Source of the DNA: Fibrobacterota bacterium | GTDB lineage: Bacteria; Fibrobacterota; Chitinivibrionia; Chitinivibrionales; Chitinispirillaceae | Length of the DNA stretch: 64,000 bases | Direction: 5' to 3' | Assembly (NCBI GenBank): GCA_023436145.1 | Contig: JAEZKP010000084.1 | Location: forward strand, 62,001-126,000 | Shown here: positions 17,288 to 26,252 of the stretch, in pieces | Layout of the letters: the number at the start of each line of letters is the position of its first letter | How positions within the stretch are numbered: position 1 is the first letter of the stretch | Notes under the pieces: generated by a model | Databases searched by the model: none | Told to the model about the DNA's origin: nothing | What the model saw: the letters and a program-made list of their open reading frames with translations, nothing else | Made by a program: the position numbers and the translations under genes

Positions 17288-19129
17288 ATGTCAGATGCAC
17301 AGAAAGAGATTAAGCCTCTTACAGGCTATGATGCGTCAGGACAGACAGTTGATCTGGCCGAATTCGAAGAAAGCTTTTACAAACCAGGTCAGGTCCAGGA
17401 AATCCTTAAAGCTTACGACAAATCACTCGAAGGTATCGAGGAGGGCCAGGTTGTCCGCGGTAAGATACTGCGTATAACCGACAAGGAAGTGATTGTTGAT
17501 GTCAATTTCAAATCTGAGGGTATCATTCCCATCTCTGAGTTCAAAAATGTACATGAATTCAAGCCAGGGGATGAAATCGATGTATTCCTCGAACAGGTGG
17601 AAGATAGTGAAGGACAGATCATACTTTCCAAATCCAGAGCAGATTTTCTAAAGGTTTGGGATCGTATTTATAAATCTTATGAGGATCAGGAAACGGTGGA
17701 AGGACGACTCATCAGACGAATTAAGGGTGGTGTGGTGGTCGATCTTTTTGGTGTCGATGCTTTTCTTCCTGGCTCTCAGATTGATCTACGCCAGATTCCG
17801 GACATGGATGCCATTATCGGTCAATCCTTTAAATTCCGTGTCATTAAGGTAAATAAAGCCCGTAGAAATATTGTCGTTTCCCGCAGGGTAATACTGGAAG
17901 AAGACCGTTCTGCGATGAGAGAGAAGATCTTGGCAGAGCTGGACAAAAATCAGGTTCGGGAAGGTACCGTCAAAAATATCACCGATTTTGGTGCTTTTAT
18001 CGATTTGGGTGGTGTCGATGGCTTGCTGCATATTACCGATATGTCATGGGGAAGGGTGAACCATCCTTCTGAAATCGTGGCAATAGGTGACAAGCTCAAA
18101 GTTAAAGTGCTTGATTTTAATGAAAATAAAGAGCGTATCTCTCTTGGTCTCAAGCAGCTCAGCGAGCATCCCTGGAAAGGGATCGAAGAGAAATTTCCTG
18201 AGGGTGCCAGAGTTCGTGGAAAAATCGTTTCCATCACCGATTATGGTGCTTTCATGGAGTTGGAAAAGGGTATCGAAGGACTTATTCACATCTCTGAAAT
18301 GTCATGGACTCAGCACATCAAGCATCCCTCAAAAATCGTGGGAATCGGAGATATCGTTGAGGCCGTTGTATTAAAAATCGACAAAGAAAACCAGAAAATC
18401 TCTCTTGGATTCAAGCAGCTTGAGCCGGATCCATGGGAAAGGGTACCTCAGGAATTTCCGGTGAACACAATTGTTAAAGGAAAGGTCCGCAATATTGCTG
18501 CTTTTGGTGCCTTTGTTGAACTCAAGGAAGGTGTGGATGGTTTAATCCATATTTCTGATATGTCCTGGACAAAAAAGATTAATCATCCGGGCGAAATGCT
18601 GAAAAAAGGTGACACTGTAGAAGTAAAGGTGCTGGATATCGATCTGGAGAAACGGCGCATTTCTCTGGGAATAAAGCAGCTTACTGAAGATCCTTGGGCT
18701 GATTTAGCTAAAGATTTTGCCGTAGGAACTGAGATCGAAGAAGCAGAAGTGGCCAGAATTCTGGATCGTGGTCTGGTTGTCAATCTTTCCAATGAAATAG
18801 AAGGTTTTATTCCCCTGAATCAGCTTGGTCAGGAAGTTAATCACCCGTCCCGCATTTATAAAGTAGGAGATAAAACTCCGGGTAAGGTGGTTGAGTTTGA
18901 TTTGGAAGGAAGAAAAATCGTTCTGAGCATATCCGAATATTTTAAAGGTAAGGATGAAAATCTGTTTACTGAATACCTGGGTAAATATCCGATTAAACCT
19001 GCTGAAACAAAACCAGTAAAAGGTAAAGGTAAAAAAGCAGAAGAGGGCGAAGCAGCTGCTGAAGCTTCAGCTGAAGGAGCGACTGAAGCCTCTGAGTCAT
19101 CTGATTCCTCTCCTGAAGCTGCCGAATAA
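17288..19129 (+). CDS. rpsA: 30S ribosomal protein S1
   Basis: The 613-residue protein has six S1 RNA-binding repeats. Repeats 3 to 6 show the classical G-A-F-x-x-L (or V-E-L-K-E-G) core and the D-G-L-I/L-H-I-S/T-D-M-S-W motif, with linkers ending in R-I-S-L-G-I/L-K-Q-L. The C-terminal 50 residues are a low-complexity tail rich in Lys, then Glu, Ala and Ser. S1 recruits mRNA to the small subunit. AGGAG lies upstream of the ATG and a strong hairpin terminator follows at 19163. Confidence 0.95.
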   Translation: MSDAQKEIKPLTGYDASGQTVDLAEFEESFYKPGQVQEILKAYDKSLEGIEEGQVVRGKILRITDKEVIVDVNFKSEGIIPISEFKNVHEFKPGDEIDVFLEQVEDSEGQIILSKSRADFLKVWDRIYKSYEDQETVEGRLIRRIKGGVVVDLFGVDAFLPGSQIDLRQIPDMDAIIGQSFKFRVIKVNKARRNIVVSRRVILEEDRSAMREKILAELDKNQVREGTVKNITDFGAFIDLGGVDGLLHITDMSWGRVNHPSEIVAIGDKLKVKVLDFNENKERISLGLKQLSEHPWKGIEEKFPEGARVRGKIVSITDYGAFMELEKGIEGLIHISEMSWTQHIKHPSKIVGIGDIVEAVVLKIDKENQKISLGFKQLEPDPWERVPQEFPVNTIVKGKVRNIAAFGAFVELKEGVDGLIHISDMSWTKKINHPGEMLKKGDTVEVKVLDIDLEKRRISLGIKQLTEDPWADLAKDFAVGTEIEEAEVARILDRGLVVNLSNEIEGFIPLNQLGQEVNHPSRIYKVGDKTPGKVVEFDLEGRKIVLSISEYFKGKDENLFTEYLGKYPIKPAETKPVKGKGKKAEEGEAAAEASAEGATEASESSDSSPEAAE

Positions 19130-19162
19130 AGCTGTTTCAGTCAATAGCAAACTCGTTTTTTT

Positions 19163-19188
19163 AAGGCGATTCCGTAAGGAATCGCCTT
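19163..19188 (+). terminator. Intrinsic terminator after rpsA
   Basis: Perfect 11-bp stem AAGGCGATTCC (19163-19173) and GGAATCGCCTT (19178-19188) with a GTAA tetraloop, followed by a T-rich TCTCTTAT. It closes the cmk-rpsA unit. Confidence 0.85.
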
Positions 19189-19389
19189 TCTCTTATCACA
19201 GTAAAAAAAAGAACTGAATCGAAATTGTGTTTATCCCCTGATATTAAGGGAATGGGTAATGAATGTTGTCTATTGATATTTTTCTTGTTTCCTGCTTTTA
19301 AATTTAGGTGTATGTCTATCGAAGAGAAATGGAATAAATGTCAACGATGATCGTTTAAACTGTTTTCCGGCTTTTTTGAGGATGCTGCT

Positions 19390-20415
19390 GTGAGGCAAAG
19401 ACATAACAACTGGTTTACACGCATTTTCAGTTACCCTGTTGTTGTGGAAGACCTTCTGTGTTCCTTTGTGGATGAAGCCTTTGTTAAAGAGCTGGATTTC
19501 GAATCTTTGAAGAAATTGGATACCAATTTTGTACCCACATCTGAAAGATCTCGCCATGCTGATATTATTTATGAAATAACTGCTCATGGCCAACCCTCCT
19601 ATATTTACCTTTTTATCGAGTTTCAATCCACTGTTGATTGGTTCATGCCTTTGCGGATGGCAAGGTATATTTTTGAATTCTATGATGAACTGCGAAGGAG
19701 TAGTAAGCAGAAGTTTTTTAACCCGCCTTTTGCCATCCTGCTATATAATGGTGATCATAGGTGGAATGCGCCGGAAAGATTCAGTGGGTTACTATATAAT
19801 ACACCAATTCCTAAGGAGTACTTACCGGAGTTCAGATACTTTAAATTAGCAATAAACGAAATCCCAAAGCGTGATCTAGTAAAGCTTCGTAATAGTGCAT
19901 CCGCAGTTTTTTATATTGAGGATAATAACCCGGCCAAACTTAATGAAAACTGGGATGAACTGGTTTATATTTTGAAAGGGGTAATAAAAAGAGCTTGCGG
20001 AGTAGAAGTAATTCAGGAATTAATGAACCGGATATTCAGAATATACCAACTACCCGAAAATTCGAAATTGATTACAGGCATCGATGATCTTTTGGAGGTT
20101 AAAAACATGCTTGAAACTAAAATCAGAAACTGGGAAAGAGAGATTTTCGAAAAGGGAATTGAGAAAGGCATCAGAAAAGGAATTGAAAAAGGGGTTGAAA
20201 GGGGGATTGAAAGGGGGATTGAAAAAGGGATTGAAAAAGGGATTGAAAAAGGGATTGATATTGGCGTTGAGGTAGTTGCTAGAAAAATGATTCAAAGCGG
20301 AGAAAATAATTTAAAGATCTCTCTTTATACTGGATTATCAATTGAACAGATTGAAGAGCTACGCAATCGCATTAAAAATGAAGATCTACCCGAGAGTGCT
20401 GAAATATTTGTGTAA
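19390..20415 (+). CDS. Rpn family recombination-promoting nuclease, 3' end replaced by IS
   Basis: The 341-residue protein is a PD-(D/E)XK nuclease of the RpnA/putative-transposase family. The nuclease core shows an Asp in H-A-D-I-I-Y and the E-x-Q signature in Y-L-F-I-E-F-Q-S near residues 60-80. The C-terminal third contains about nine repeats of Gly-Ile-Glu-Lys type, usual in this family, followed by a helical tail with L-S-I-E-Q-I-E-E-L. The GTG start follows GAGG at a good distance. The last six codons and the TAA stop lie inside the left terminal repeat of the IS256 element, so the native C-terminus has probably been cut off. Confidence 0.85.
   Translation: MRQRHNNWFTRIFSYPVVVEDLLCSFVDEAFVKELDFESLKKLDTNFVPTSERSRHADIIYEITAHGQPSYIYLFIEFQSTVDWFMPLRMARYIFEFYDELRRSSKQKFFNPPFAILLYNGDHRWNAPERFSGLLYNTPIPKEYLPEFRYFKLAINEIPKRDLVKLRNSASAVFYIEDNNPAKLNENWDELVYILKGVIKRACGVEVIQELMNRIFRIYQLPENSKLITGIDDLLEVKNMLETKIRNWEREIFEKGIEKGIRKGIEKGVERGIERGIEKGIEKGIEKGIDIGVEVVARKMIQSGENNLKISLYTGLSIEQIEELRNRIKNEDLPESAEIFV
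20150..20260 (+). repeat. 12-bp tandem repeats coding Gly-Ile-Glu-Lys
   Basis: About nine degenerate copies of a 12-base unit of the form GGGATTGAAAAA run through the Rpn gene. All keep the reading frame, and the last three copies are nearly identical, so they look like recent slippage or unequal recombination. Confidence 0.85.
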
Positions 20416-20417
20416 AC
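20395..20417 (+). repeat. IS256 left terminal inverted repeat
   Basis: It begins AGTGCTGAAA and ends GTGTAAAC, matching the right end at 19 of 23 positions. The stop codon of the Rpn gene (20413-20415) lies within it. Confidence 0.8.
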
Positions 20418-20475
20418 CTCTGTTTAGAGGGTGTAATGATTATTTTAATCACTTAACACCGATGGAGGTTTCTAC

Positions 20476-21696
20476 ATGGCCAGAAAAGAGCATGGTAATC
20501 CGGCACTGCGAGCACTGATCAAAGAGCGTGGAATCAAGGACTTACAAGGTATTCACGATTTGGTCAAAGAACTGACCGGATCATTAATCCAAGAGATGCT
20601 TGAGGGAGAACTTGAAAATGAGCTTGGTTACTCCAAGTGGGATTATCGTAACAAAAAGACCACCAACAGCCGTAACGGGTATTCAGAGAAGACACTTAAA
20701 AGCTCTCAGGGTGAGATAGAAGTGAAGGTACCGCGTGATCGCTACGGCGAATTCGAACCGCAATTGATCAAAAAACATTCGACAGATATATCTGAAATTG
20801 AAGATAAAATACTTTTCCTTTATTCACAAGGTATGTCCACCAGGGATATTCAGAAGACAATTAATGAGATTTACGGAATAGATGTTGATGATACGAAAGT
20901 ATCCCGGATAACAGATAAAATACTTCCAGTGCTCAGAGAATGGCAGGAACGCCCTCTTCAAAACGTTTATGCGATGGTTATGCTTGATGCGATACACATA
21001 AAGGTGCGTGAAGAGGGAACAGTTGTTTCAAAAGCTGCTTACATAGCGATCGGCACTGATATTGATGGCCGCAAAGATGTTCTGGGGATCTGGCTTGGAG
21101 CATCGGAAGGAGCAAAATACTGGTTAGGTGTGCTTAACGGGCTTAAAGCCAGGGGTGTTGAAGATATCCTTATTGCCAGTATTGATGGTTTAAAGGGCTT
21201 TGTAGAGGCTATAGAGGTTGTATTTCCCAAAACAGAGATTCAGCGTTGTATTATCCACCAGATCCGTGCCAGTACCCGTTATGTAAGCTATAAAGATATT
21301 AAGCCGTTTATTTCAGATTTGAGGCCGGTTTACAAGGCTGTAAATGAAAATGATGCACTTATAGCTCTTAATGAATTCGAAAACAAATGGTCAAAAAAGT
21401 ATATGCTTGGTGTAAAGAGCTGGCGTGAAAACTGGAATGAGCTGAGTGTAATGTTTAAGTACCCTCCAGTAATCAGAAAGTTAATATACACCACCAATGC
21501 TATTGAAAATTTCAATAGACAGTTACGAAAAGCCACAAAAACCAAAAGCGCTTTTGTCAGTGATGATGCAGCGATGAAGATTCTTTATCTAACAACTATG
21601 AATGTCATTGAAAAATGGACTATGCCGTTACGCGATTGGGGTGAAATAATCGCTAATCTTGCGATCTATTTTGGGGATCGTGTACGGATTAAATGA
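20476..21696 (+). CDS. IS256-family transposase (Mutator-like DDE)
   Basis: The 406-residue enzyme cuts and pastes or copies its element. The DDE catalytic residues are Asp171 (M-L-D-A-I-H), Asp237 (A-S-I-D-G-L-K-G) and Glu344 (N-A-I-E-N-F-N-R). The family C-x2-H motif is C258-I-I-H261. The N-terminal part has the usual L-x-x-E-L-x-x-x-L-G-Y and R-N-G motifs. GGAGG lies upstream of the ATG. No stop or frameshift is visible, so the transposase may be active. Confidence 0.95.
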   Translation: MARKEHGNPALRALIKERGIKDLQGIHDLVKELTGSLIQEMLEGELENELGYSKWDYRNKKTTNSRNGYSEKTLKSSQGEIEVKVPRDRYGEFEPQLIKKHSTDISEIEDKILFLYSQGMSTRDIQKTINEIYGIDVDDTKVSRITDKILPVLREWQERPLQNVYAMVMLDAIHIKVREEGTVVSKAAYIAIGTDIDGRKDVLGIWLGASEGAKYWLGVLNGLKARGVEDILIASIDGLKGFVEAIEVVFPKTEIQRCIIHQIRASTRYVSYKDIKPFISDLRPVYKAVNENDALIALNEFENKWSKKYMLGVKSWRENWNELSVMFKYPPVIRKLIYTTNAIENFNRQLRKATKTKSAFVSDDAAMKILYLTTMNVIEKWTMPLRDWGEIIANLAIYFGDRVRIK

Positions 21697-21727
21697 TGAG
21701 TCGGAATAAACTGTTATTATTACTTGT

Positions 21728-21755
21728 CAACCCTTCCCCCATGGGGGAAGGGTTG
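21728..21755. repeat. 28-bp perfect palindrome inside IS256
   Basis: A GC-rich palindrome with arms CAACCCTTCCCCC and its complement lies about 30 bases after the transposase stop codon. It may act as a terminator for either strand and so insulate the IS from flanking transcription. Confidence 0.75.
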
Positions 21756-21837
21756 CGCTAATAACCAAATCCTATTGTAATACTTAACATTTTTATACTA
21801 TATTCATAATGACTTAATAAAACTATCTTCTATACTA

Positions 21838-21860
21838 GTTTACACAAAATTTTCCGCGCT
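21838..21860 (-). repeat. IS256 right terminal inverted repeat
   Basis: Read on the minus strand it starts AGCGCGGAAA and ends GTGTAAAC, the partner of the left end. Confidence 0.8.
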
Positions 21861-22124
21861 ACCCTACCCTAAAAAAACACTGTTAGAGCTACTTGAGTTT
21901 CACCCCACCACATTTCGAATGTATCAGTCTTTTCAGTACTAAAACATTTTTGATTGTTCTCCTGAAGAACAGAAGAAGTGTACCAGAACCATCATATTTA
22001 AAAAATCCCTTTCTTTGAATCTCTGATTCCCTGTCTTTTGAATTACTGCCACTTTTCTTTGCTTCATCCATCGCAATTAATCATATTGTAGTTCCCTTAA
22101 AAATTAAATTGAAAGAGGCTGGAT
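21861..22124. other. Region between IS256 and purH
   Basis: About 260 bases without a convincing gene. A 60-codon ORF on the minus strand (21889-22071) has a basic, partly hydrophobic product but no ribosome binding site and no recognised family. It may be chance or a fragment of sequence displaced by the IS. Confidence 0.35.
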
Positions 22125-23741
22125 ATGAGACTAATGCCGGTTACCCGTGCATTAATAAGTGTTTCCGATAAAACTGGAATAGTTGAATTTGCCCAGAAAC
22201 TTACTGAGTTGGGAATTGAGATACTTTCTACCGGAGGTACCTCTAAAACTCTTAAAGATAATAACATTCCAGTAGTTTCTGTCGATTCTTACACAGGTCA
22301 TCCGGAAATAATGGATGGAAGAGTGAAGACTCTTCATCCCAGGGTTCATGGTGGAATTTTAGCTATAAGAGACAACGCCACTCACAGGGAACAGATGATT
22401 GAAAACGGAATTAAACCTATAGATCTGGTTGTGGTTAACTTATATCCGTTTCAGAAAACTGTGACTAAGCCTGATGTTAGAATCGAAGATGCCATTGAGA
22501 ATATCGATATTGGTGGTCCTACGATGGTGCGCAGTTCCGCTAAAAACCATTCTTATGTAACTATTGTAGTGGATCCTGCAGACTACAAAATGATTCTTGA
22601 TGAATTATTAAATGCTGGGGGAGTATCCTTTGAGATCCGTAAGAAATTGGCGGTTAAGGCGTTTCGTCATACTGCAGATTACGATGCAGCTATTGATAAG
22701 TATCTTTCCAGGGTTTATCTGGAGGAGCAGACACTTCGATTATCCTATAACCAGGGAGAGAAACTTTTAAGTGGTGAAAATTCTCATCAGCAGGCTGTGT
22801 TCTTTAAAAATTTGGAAGTTGATGAATGTTCAGTTTCAAGGGCCGTTCAGGTTTATGGAAAAGAACCCGGTTACAATGATATTTTAGGTGCCGATACAGC
22901 ATTAGAACTTATAAAAGAGGTTGCAGATTTTCCTGCGGTAGCCGTAATTAAAAAGACTGATCTGTGTGGATTTGCAACTGGTATGGATCTGGGAAAAGCG
23001 CTGGATGCAGCATGGAATGATTCAGATGTGGGTAACATCATTGCATTCTCCCGGATTTTTACTTTACAAACCGCCAATGCACTTCGGGAGAGACCGGTGG
23101 AGGTGCTTATTGCTCCGGATTTTACCCCCGAAGCCATAGAATTTTTTAAAAATAAGGGTTCTGTAATCTGTTTACTGGCGGTTGGTGAGTTAAAAAATGG
23201 CATTTCTATTGAAACTGGGCGTCTCAAGCAGATTACTGGTGGTATCTTATGGCAATCTCGGGACTTGGGTATTTTTCAGAAATGTAAGTCTGTAACCAGG
23301 ATTGCTTTTCCTAAAGAAAAAGAGAAACTGGCATATTTTGCTATGGCTGCTGCCAAGCATGCCAAATCTCATGCCATTGTTTTAGCACAAGAATACCAGG
23401 ATGGCTTTTTTAAATTGGCAGGGATAGGCTCTTCTCAATCTGTTCCCGAAGATGCATTCAAGGTAAAAGCGCTGCCTGAAGCTTTGGAGATGTTTAAGAG
23501 ACTATACCATAGTATGGGAATGGGTTTACCGTTAAACGGTGTGTATACAGAAATGACACAATTGGTTTTGGCATCAGATCTGCCTCTGACTTCACCTGAG
23601 ATGGTCACAGTGGTTTCAAATAGCGGTATCAGGTATATCGTGCAGCCTGGAGGATCTGAATGTGATAATGAAATTATCGAAATCTGTGACAGGTATAAGG
23701 TCAGTATGCTTTTGGGAGGAATGAGTCACTCAGCCATATAG
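22125..23741 (+). CDS. purH: Bifunctional purine biosynthesis protein PurH, divergent transformylase half
   Basis: The 538-residue protein aligns over both PurH domains. The N-terminal IMP cyclohydrolase part is orthodox: S-V-S-D-K-T-G near 12-18, S-T-G-G-T, and G-R-V-K-T-L-H-P at about 66. The C-terminal AICAR transformylase part is recognisable (G-E-N-x-H-Q, I-V-Q-P-G-G-S) but unusual. The catalytic Lys-His of K-H-x-N-P-C-G is K276-K277 in K-K-T-D-L-C-G, the S-A-F-G-G loop is shortened, N of K-S-N-A-I-V is His, and G-A-G-Q is G-S-S-Q. Cyclohydrolase activity is therefore likely while canonical formyl transfer is doubtful. AAGAGG precedes the ATG. Confidence 0.85.
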   Translation: MRLMPVTRALISVSDKTGIVEFAQKLTELGIEILSTGGTSKTLKDNNIPVVSVDSYTGHPEIMDGRVKTLHPRVHGGILAIRDNATHREQMIENGIKPIDLVVVNLYPFQKTVTKPDVRIEDAIENIDIGGPTMVRSSAKNHSYVTIVVDPADYKMILDELLNAGGVSFEIRKKLAVKAFRHTADYDAAIDKYLSRVYLEEQTLRLSYNQGEKLLSGENSHQQAVFFKNLEVDECSVSRAVQVYGKEPGYNDILGADTALELIKEVADFPAVAVIKKTDLCGFATGMDLGKALDAAWNDSDVGNIIAFSRIFTLQTANALRERPVEVLIAPDFTPEAIEFFKNKGSVICLLAVGELKNGISIETGRLKQITGGILWQSRDLGIFQKCKSVTRIAFPKEKEKLAYFAMAAAKHAKSHAIVLAQEYQDGFFKLAGIGSSQSVPEDAFKVKALPEALEMFKRLYHSMGMGLPLNGVYTEMTQLVLASDLPLTSPEMVTVVSNSGIRYIVQPGGSECDNEIIEICDRYKVSMLLGGMSHSAI

Positions 23742-23883
23742 TTTCTTTCAAAAACAAAAATAATTGCTACATTGGATCTTATTCCGATGTAAGCCGGTAA
23801 ATGTTTGAAGCAGGGAGTTGTATTTGGCAGGGGGCTATCTGCTTAATAAAATGATATGAATTTTAATTTGTTATAAAACAATG

Positions 23884-23907
23884 TTTTACATCTACCGAAA
23901 TGTAAAA
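23884..23907. repeat. 8-bp inverted repeat upstream of topA
   Basis: TTTTACAT (23884-23891) and ATGTAAAA (23900-23907) form a dyad with an 8-base spacer, about 40 bases before the topA start. It could be an operator or a 5' UTR hairpin. Confidence 0.35.
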
Positions 23908-23943
23908 TGCTGTCAGTGAAAAGATAAAGGAAAATATGCTTTT

Positions 23944-26235
23944 ATGGCAAAACACTTAGTAATCGTTGAGTCACCGGCAAAGTGTAAGACTATCTCCAAG
24001 TACTTGGGGAAGGATTATGCTGTCAGAGCTACTATGGGGCATATCATCGATTTGCCTGAAAAGGAGCTTGGAGTGGATATTGAGAAAGATTTTCGTCCCA
24101 AGTACACTCCTTCGAAGGGTAAACGGAAGGTATTGCGGGAATTGAAGAGTGAGGCGATGAAGGTGGAGGATGTATTTCTGGCACCTGACCCTGATCGTGA
24201 AGGGGAAGCCATTGCCTGGCATGTGGCAGAAACGATAAAAACTGAGAATGCCAGTATCAAGCGGGTTATGTTTAATGAGATAACCAAGCGTGCGGTTCTG
24301 GCCGCTTTTGAGCAGCCTCAGGAAATTGACATGAATAAAGTCAATGCTCAGCAAGCCAGGCGAATTCTTGACCGTATAGTGGGATATCAGGTTTCACCTA
24401 TTCTTTGGCGAACGGTTTTTAAGGGGCTTAGTGCCGGAAGGGTTCAGTCAGTAGCATTGCGCCTGATCTGCGAGCGCGAGGAGCTTATAAGAGCATTTGT
24501 GCAGAAAGAGTACTGGTCGATACAGGGTTTTTTTGAGTATAAGCAATCTCAGTTTTCTGCCAAACTTTTTTCGGTTGATGGATTCAAGGGAGATCAGGAA
24601 AATCCTTTAGTTCCCGATGAAGCTGCTGCAAAGAAAATTATTAACCGGCTGCAGGGAAAACAATTTACAGTCATAGATGTCGTACGATCGGAAAAACAAA
24701 GAAAGCCTTATCCACCATTTATTACCAGCACTCTTCAACAAGAAGCTGCCAGAAAGCTCGGTTTTTCTGCTGCAAAGACTATGATGGTTGCTCAGCAGTT
24801 ATATGAGGGGCTTGAGCTGGGAGATTTAGGCTCTCTGGGTTTAATTACCTATATGCGTACCGATTCGACCAGAATTGCCCAGGAAGCATTGCAGGATGCC
24901 CGTAAAGTCATAGGAACCCTCTTTGATGACAGACATTTGCCATCTGAACCGCGTTTCTACGGAAAGAAGAAAAATGCTCAGGATGCTCACGAAGCCATCA
25001 GACCATCTCAGGTTAATCTGGATTTCTCTCCGGACAGGGTAAAACCCTATCTCTCTCGGGATCAGCACCGGCTTTATGAGCTTATATGGAAACGATTTCT
25101 TGCTTCACAGATGGAAAATGCGGTTTTCGATTCCACAAGAGTAGATATCGAAGGGGACCGATGCGTTTTTCGCACCACTGGGTCGATTATCAAGTTCGAA
25201 GGCTTTTTGGCTTTATATGATGAAACAGTGGAGGATAATAGTTCCGATGCCAATGCTGAGAATCAAAATGAGAGGCTTCCTGAATTACAAGCCAACTCCA
25301 GAGTCGATTTAAATAAGCTTCTGGAAAAGCAGCATTTCACTCAGCCACCTCCCCGTTATACAGAAGCATCGCTGGTGCGGGAGCTTGAGGACAAAGGGAT
25401 TGGTCGTCCGAGTACCTATGCTCAGATCATCGATACCCTGAAAAGACGAAAATACGTAAACCTTGAAAACCGCAGATTTGTGCCTTCAGAGGTGGGTTTC
25501 ATGGTTAAAAACATACTGGTAAAAGAGTTTACCGATGTTTTCGATGTGGGTTTTACTGCGGAAATGGAAAACTCTTTAGACAAAGTAGAAGATGGAAACG
25601 CCGACTGGATAGAGGTACTCAAAGATTTTTACGGTCCTTTTTCTGGAAGGCTAAATGATGTCCGTCAAAGCATAAAGGACCTGAGGGCTCAAAACCAGGA
25701 GGTTACTGATAGGATATGCCCTTCATGTAATGAACATCCACTAGTTATAAAATGGAGCCGTAACGGTAAATTCCTGGCTTGCCAGGGATTTCCTTCTTGC
25801 AAACATACTGAACCCTTGGAAAAAAGCGAAAATCTAAAAACCGATGAAGTATGTGACAAATGTGGAGCTCCGATGGTCGTTCTTTCCATAAATGGAAGCA
25901 GATTCCTGGGATGTTCCAGATTTCCTGAATGCAAAAATACCAAATCGATGTCTACCGGGGTACACTGTCCTCAGGATGGATGCAATGGATCACTGGTCGA
26001 ACGCAAAACCCGCAGAGGAAAGATCTTTTTTGGATGCAGTGCATATCCGGACTGTACATTTGCCACCTGGGACCGTCCGGTGGATCAGAAATGTGAAAAA
26101 TGCGGATTTTCAATTCTGGTTTATAAAGAATCCAAACGTACAGGGGCAGCGCTGAAATGTCCCTCGTGCAAGGCAGAATTTCCAGTTCCAGGACAGTCCT
26201 CTTCTCAGATGCCTTCAGAAGAGACAGTCGAGTAA
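23944..26235 (+). CDS. topA: DNA topoisomerase I
   Basis: The 763-residue type IA enzyme relaxes negative supercoils. The Toprim domain starts V-I-V-E-S-P-A-K and includes D-P-D-R-E-G-E-A-I-A-W-H; the active-site tyrosine is Tyr303 in Y-M-R-T-D-S. After the core come four zinc-ribbon modules, each with paired C-x2-C or C-x4-5-C motifs, over about 590-750, which bind single-stranded DNA. The ATG follows AAGGAAAATATG-like sequence. trmFO follows 17 bases downstream and is probably co-transcribed, a common pairing. Confidence 0.95.
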   Translation: MAKHLVIVESPAKCKTISKYLGKDYAVRATMGHIIDLPEKELGVDIEKDFRPKYTPSKGKRKVLRELKSEAMKVEDVFLAPDPDREGEAIAWHVAETIKTENASIKRVMFNEITKRAVLAAFEQPQEIDMNKVNAQQARRILDRIVGYQVSPILWRTVFKGLSAGRVQSVALRLICEREELIRAFVQKEYWSIQGFFEYKQSQFSAKLFSVDGFKGDQENPLVPDEAAAKKIINRLQGKQFTVIDVVRSEKQRKPYPPFITSTLQQEAARKLGFSAAKTMMVAQQLYEGLELGDLGSLGLITYMRTDSTRIAQEALQDARKVIGTLFDDRHLPSEPRFYGKKKNAQDAHEAIRPSQVNLDFSPDRVKPYLSRDQHRLYELIWKRFLASQMENAVFDSTRVDIEGDRCVFRTTGSIIKFEGFLALYDETVEDNSSDANAENQNERLPELQANSRVDLNKLLEKQHFTQPPPRYTEASLVRELEDKGIGRPSTYAQIIDTLKRRKYVNLENRRFVPSEVGFMVKNILVKEFTDVFDVGFTAEMENSLDKVEDGNADWIEVLKDFYGPFSGRLNDVRQSIKDLRAQNQEVTDRICPSCNEHPLVIKWSRNGKFLACQGFPSCKHTEPLEKSENLKTDEVCDKCGAPMVVLSINGSRFLGCSRFPECKNTKSMSTGVHCPQDGCNGSLVERKTRRGKIFFGCSAYPDCTFATWDRPVDQKCEKCGFSILVYKESKRTGAALKCPSCKAEFPVPGQSSSQMPSEETVE

Positions 26236-26252
26236 AAAGCAGCACTTAATAA

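Larger units (their letters stand above)
20395..21860 (+). mobile_element. IS256-family insertion sequence, apparently intact
   Basis: The element of about 1.47 kb holds one complete transposase gene. It is bounded by imperfect 23-bp inverted repeats at 20395-20417 and 21838-21860 that match at 19 of 23 positions and share TTTGTGTAAAC. I cannot find a clean 8-9 bp target duplication; only CTACCC occurs near both ends (20386-20391 and 21859-21864), so the outer boundary is uncertain by several bases. The insertion sits at the 3' end of the Rpn gene. Confidence 0.85.

Noticed and set aside
20150..20260. CRISPR-like or satellite repeats
   Set aside because: The 12-base units are contiguous, in frame and encode the usual Rpn-family tail.
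23842..23870. Sigma-54 promoter upstream of topA (TTGGCAGG...)
   Set aside because: The GG-to-GC distance is wrong; no GC falls ten bases after the GG.
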